This document shows positions 62,799-64,000 of a stretch of 64,000 bases of DNA, piece after piece. The position numbers and the translations under genes were made by a program. The stretch comes from Candidatus Leptovillus gracilis (GTDB lineage: Bacteria; Chloroflexota; Anaerolineae; Promineifilales; Promineifilaceae): positions 62,001-126,000 of the forward strand of contig JADJXA010000003.1 of the NCBI GenBank assembly GCA_016716065.1, read 5' to 3'. The notes under the pieces are model-generated. The model did not search any database. It was not told where the DNA came from and was given only the letters and a program-made list of their open reading frames with translations. Position 1 is the first letter of the stretch. Every line of letters begins with the position of its first letter.

Positions 62799-63407
62799 AT
62801 GGACATCTTTTCTCTACTCGATGAAATTCAGACCATCGCCCGCAACGGTCTGCTCTACACCGATGGCCTCTACGACAGTGAACGGTACGAACGCCTTCTG
62901 AGCCTCGCCACCCGCACCTATGCCCAACTGTTGGCAATGCCAGAGGAACACATCAGGCAGCGTTTCCTGACCGAATTGGGCTATATCACCCCCAAAGTCG
63001 GCGCCGATGCGGCCATTTTCAACGACCAGGGTGAAATTCTGCTGATGGACCGCGCCGATGGCGGCGGCTGGTGTTTGCCCTGTGGCTGGGTGGAACCCAA
63101 CGAAAAACCGGCAGCAACGGCCGTGCGCGAAGTCCGCGAGGAAACCGGGCTGGAAGTCGTCGTCCGACAGTTGGTCGGCGTCTTCACCCGTATGCCCGGC
63201 GGCCGCAACGGCCCGCATACCATGGTAGCCGTCGTTCATTTATGCGACGTGGTCGGCGGTACGTTAACCCTGTCCCATGAGGGTCTGGCGCTGCGCTATT
63301 GGCCCATTGACGACGTACCCGTCTGGCACGCCACCCATGAACAGTATGCCCGCGCCGCCTACGCGCGGTGGCAGTCGGAAACTCTACTGCCAGCTATCTC
63401 CAACTGA
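62799..63407 (+). CDS. NUDIX hydrolase with N-terminal helical domain (202 aa)
   Basis: The NUDIX box is complete: GWVEPNEKPAATAVREVREE followed by TGLEV (about 98-122). The N-terminal 60 residues (LLDEIQTIARNGLLYTDGLY, then ERYERLLSLATRTYAQLLAM) form the extra helical domain seen in a subfamily of ADP-ribose pyrophosphatase-like enzymes. VHLCDVVGGTLTLSHEGLAL follows the box. NUDIX enzymes cleave nucleoside diphosphates linked to another group. It lies 33 bp after the nucleotidyltransferase gene and 11 bp before a phosphoribosyltransferase gene, so it is part of one operon. Confidence 0.9.
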   Translation: MDIFSLLDEIQTIARNGLLYTDGLYDSERYERLLSLATRTYAQLLAMPEEHIRQRFLTELGYITPKVGADAAIFNDQGEILLMDRADGGGWCLPCGWVEPNEKPAATAVREVREETGLEVVVRQLVGVFTRMPGGRNGPHTMVAVVHLCDVVGGTLTLSHEGLALRYWPIDDVPVWHATHEQYARAAYARWQSETLLPAISN

Positions 63408-63418
63408 AAGAGGCTTGT

Positions 63419-63928
63419 ATGAAAAGCTATCTCCAGCTCATTGACACCCAGACCTCTGGCCCGCGCTGCGACATAACGCCGCTATTCGCCGACCCGGCCG
63501 CCTTCGCCCAGCTCATCGCCGACCTGACAGCGCCCTTTGCCGCCACGCCGCTGGACTACGTCGCTGGCATTGACGCGCTCGGTTTTGTCCTGGGCGGGGC
63601 GATGGCCCTGCGCCTGGGCACAGGCTTCATCCCCATCCGCAAGCGCGGCAAGCTGCCGGTGGCTGCCCGCGCGGTGGCGTTTGTGGACTACAGCGGCCAG
63701 ACCAAAGGGCTGGAAATCCGGCGCGGACTGCTGCAACCAGGCGACCGGGTAGCAGTGGTAGACGAATGGATTGAGACCGGCGCGCAGGCGCAGGCCGCTA
63801 TCCAGCTTATCGAACAGGAAGGCGGCGTTATCATCGGTATTGCCACCATAAACATGGACGACAACCCACTGCCAGCGCGTCTGCGGCAGCGGTATCTCTG
63901 TCACGTCCTCTGGTTGGATGCACAATGA
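63419..63928 (+). CDS. Type I phosphoribosyltransferase, adenine-PRT-like (169 aa)
   Basis: The ATG 63419 follows AAAGAGGCTTGT. DYVAGIDALGFVLGGAMALR, then GTGFIPIRKRGKLPVAARAV match adenine phosphoribosyltransferase (the G-F-x-L-G-x-x-A and RKxGKLP blocks). The PRPP loop is VAVVDEWIETGAQAQAAIQL, where the canonical VDDLLATGGT has changed several residues but keeps the acid and TG. Such proteins salvage bases using PRPP, or act in xanthine- or nucleotide-related control. It is the third gene of the 61.6-64 kb operon. Confidence 0.85.
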   Translation: MKSYLQLIDTQTSGPRCDITPLFADPAAFAQLIADLTAPFAATPLDYVAGIDALGFVLGGAMALRLGTGFIPIRKRGKLPVAARAVAFVDYSGQTKGLEIRRGLLQPGDRVAVVDEWIETGAQAQAAIQLIEQEGGVIIGIATINMDDNPLPARLRQRYLCHVLWLDAQ

Positions 63929-63934
63929 CCGACG

Positions 63935-63940
63935 TATAAT
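63935..63940 (+). promoter_or_regulatory. -10 box TATAAT (leaderless candidate)
   Basis: TATAAT ends 7 nt before the ATG at 63948, and no ribosome site fits between. This matches the arrangement at 27205-27217. Confidence 0.45.
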
Positions 63941-63947
63941 CGGTACT

Positions 63948-64000
63948 ATGAGCAACAGTGTCAGCATCAAGAAGTTTTTGTCCGCTGTAGGCGACCTGCC
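63948..64000 (+). CDS. Start of a protein-coding gene, cut by the window end
   Basis: The ATG 63948 opens MSNSVSIKKFLSAVGDLP and runs off the end. It is probably a new transcription unit because a TATAAT lies just upstream. Too short to assign. Confidence 0.45.
   Translation, partial: MSNSVSIKKFLSAVGDL

Overview
The window looks like chromosome from an uncultured filamentous Chloroflexota (Anaerolineae/Ardenticatenia-like). Supporting features are large secreted repeat proteins ending in a YLPL-type tail, MalT-like and XRE-type STAND regulators, DUF4386 and WYL genes, and the palindrome ACGGCCGT. I counted about 100 copies of that octamer by hand, where chance predicts one or two. No rRNA, tRNA or CRISPR array was seen.

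Layout. 1-4.4 kb is a nest of decayed insertion sequences: an IS1182-like element beside an S41 peptidase remnant, then an IS3 element inside a Tn5/IS4-like transposase remnant. 4.4-30 kb is chromosomal. It holds small genes (DUF551, a membrane protein), a 1003-residue secreted repeat protein, a zinc ribbon, an XRE-NB-ARC-TPR regulator, a secreted beta-helix protein, and a block of oxidoreductase, TolB-like, EamA, aldo/keto reductase and MerR genes. A MalT-like regulator with a strong terminator, DUF4386, a quinone oxidoreductase, a GyrI-like/WYL divergent pair and a decaying ABC transporter follow.

30.3-61.4 kb is mostly an accessory, plasmid- or phage-like island, with a chromosomal-looking cassette (34-38 kb: methyltransferase, AAC(3), transglutaminase, APH) inside it. 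Island genes include Nmad3, a DnaA N-terminal-like protein, the C-terminal half of a SNF2-type helicase, an N6-adenine methyltransferase, a divergent family B DNA polymerase, RadC, a PP-loop enzyme, a RecA-like protein and many orphan proteins. They probably work in replication and DNA modification of a mobile replicon. The island has been damaged: a sigma/anti-sigma pair sits where the middle of the methyltransferase-helicase segment should be, and an IS21 element and a small element with Tn7-like ends have landed in GAGCTA-type repeats. 61.6-64 kb returns to small-molecule enzymes: nucleotidyltransferase, NUDIX and phosphoribosyltransferase.

Data quality. A 1.4-kb block of almost pure G and C runs (45.35-46.78 kb) is almost certainly an artefact splitting a 93-residue gene. 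Several genes are broken only by one-base indels, often in homopolymers, so some pseudogene calls may be sequencing errors.
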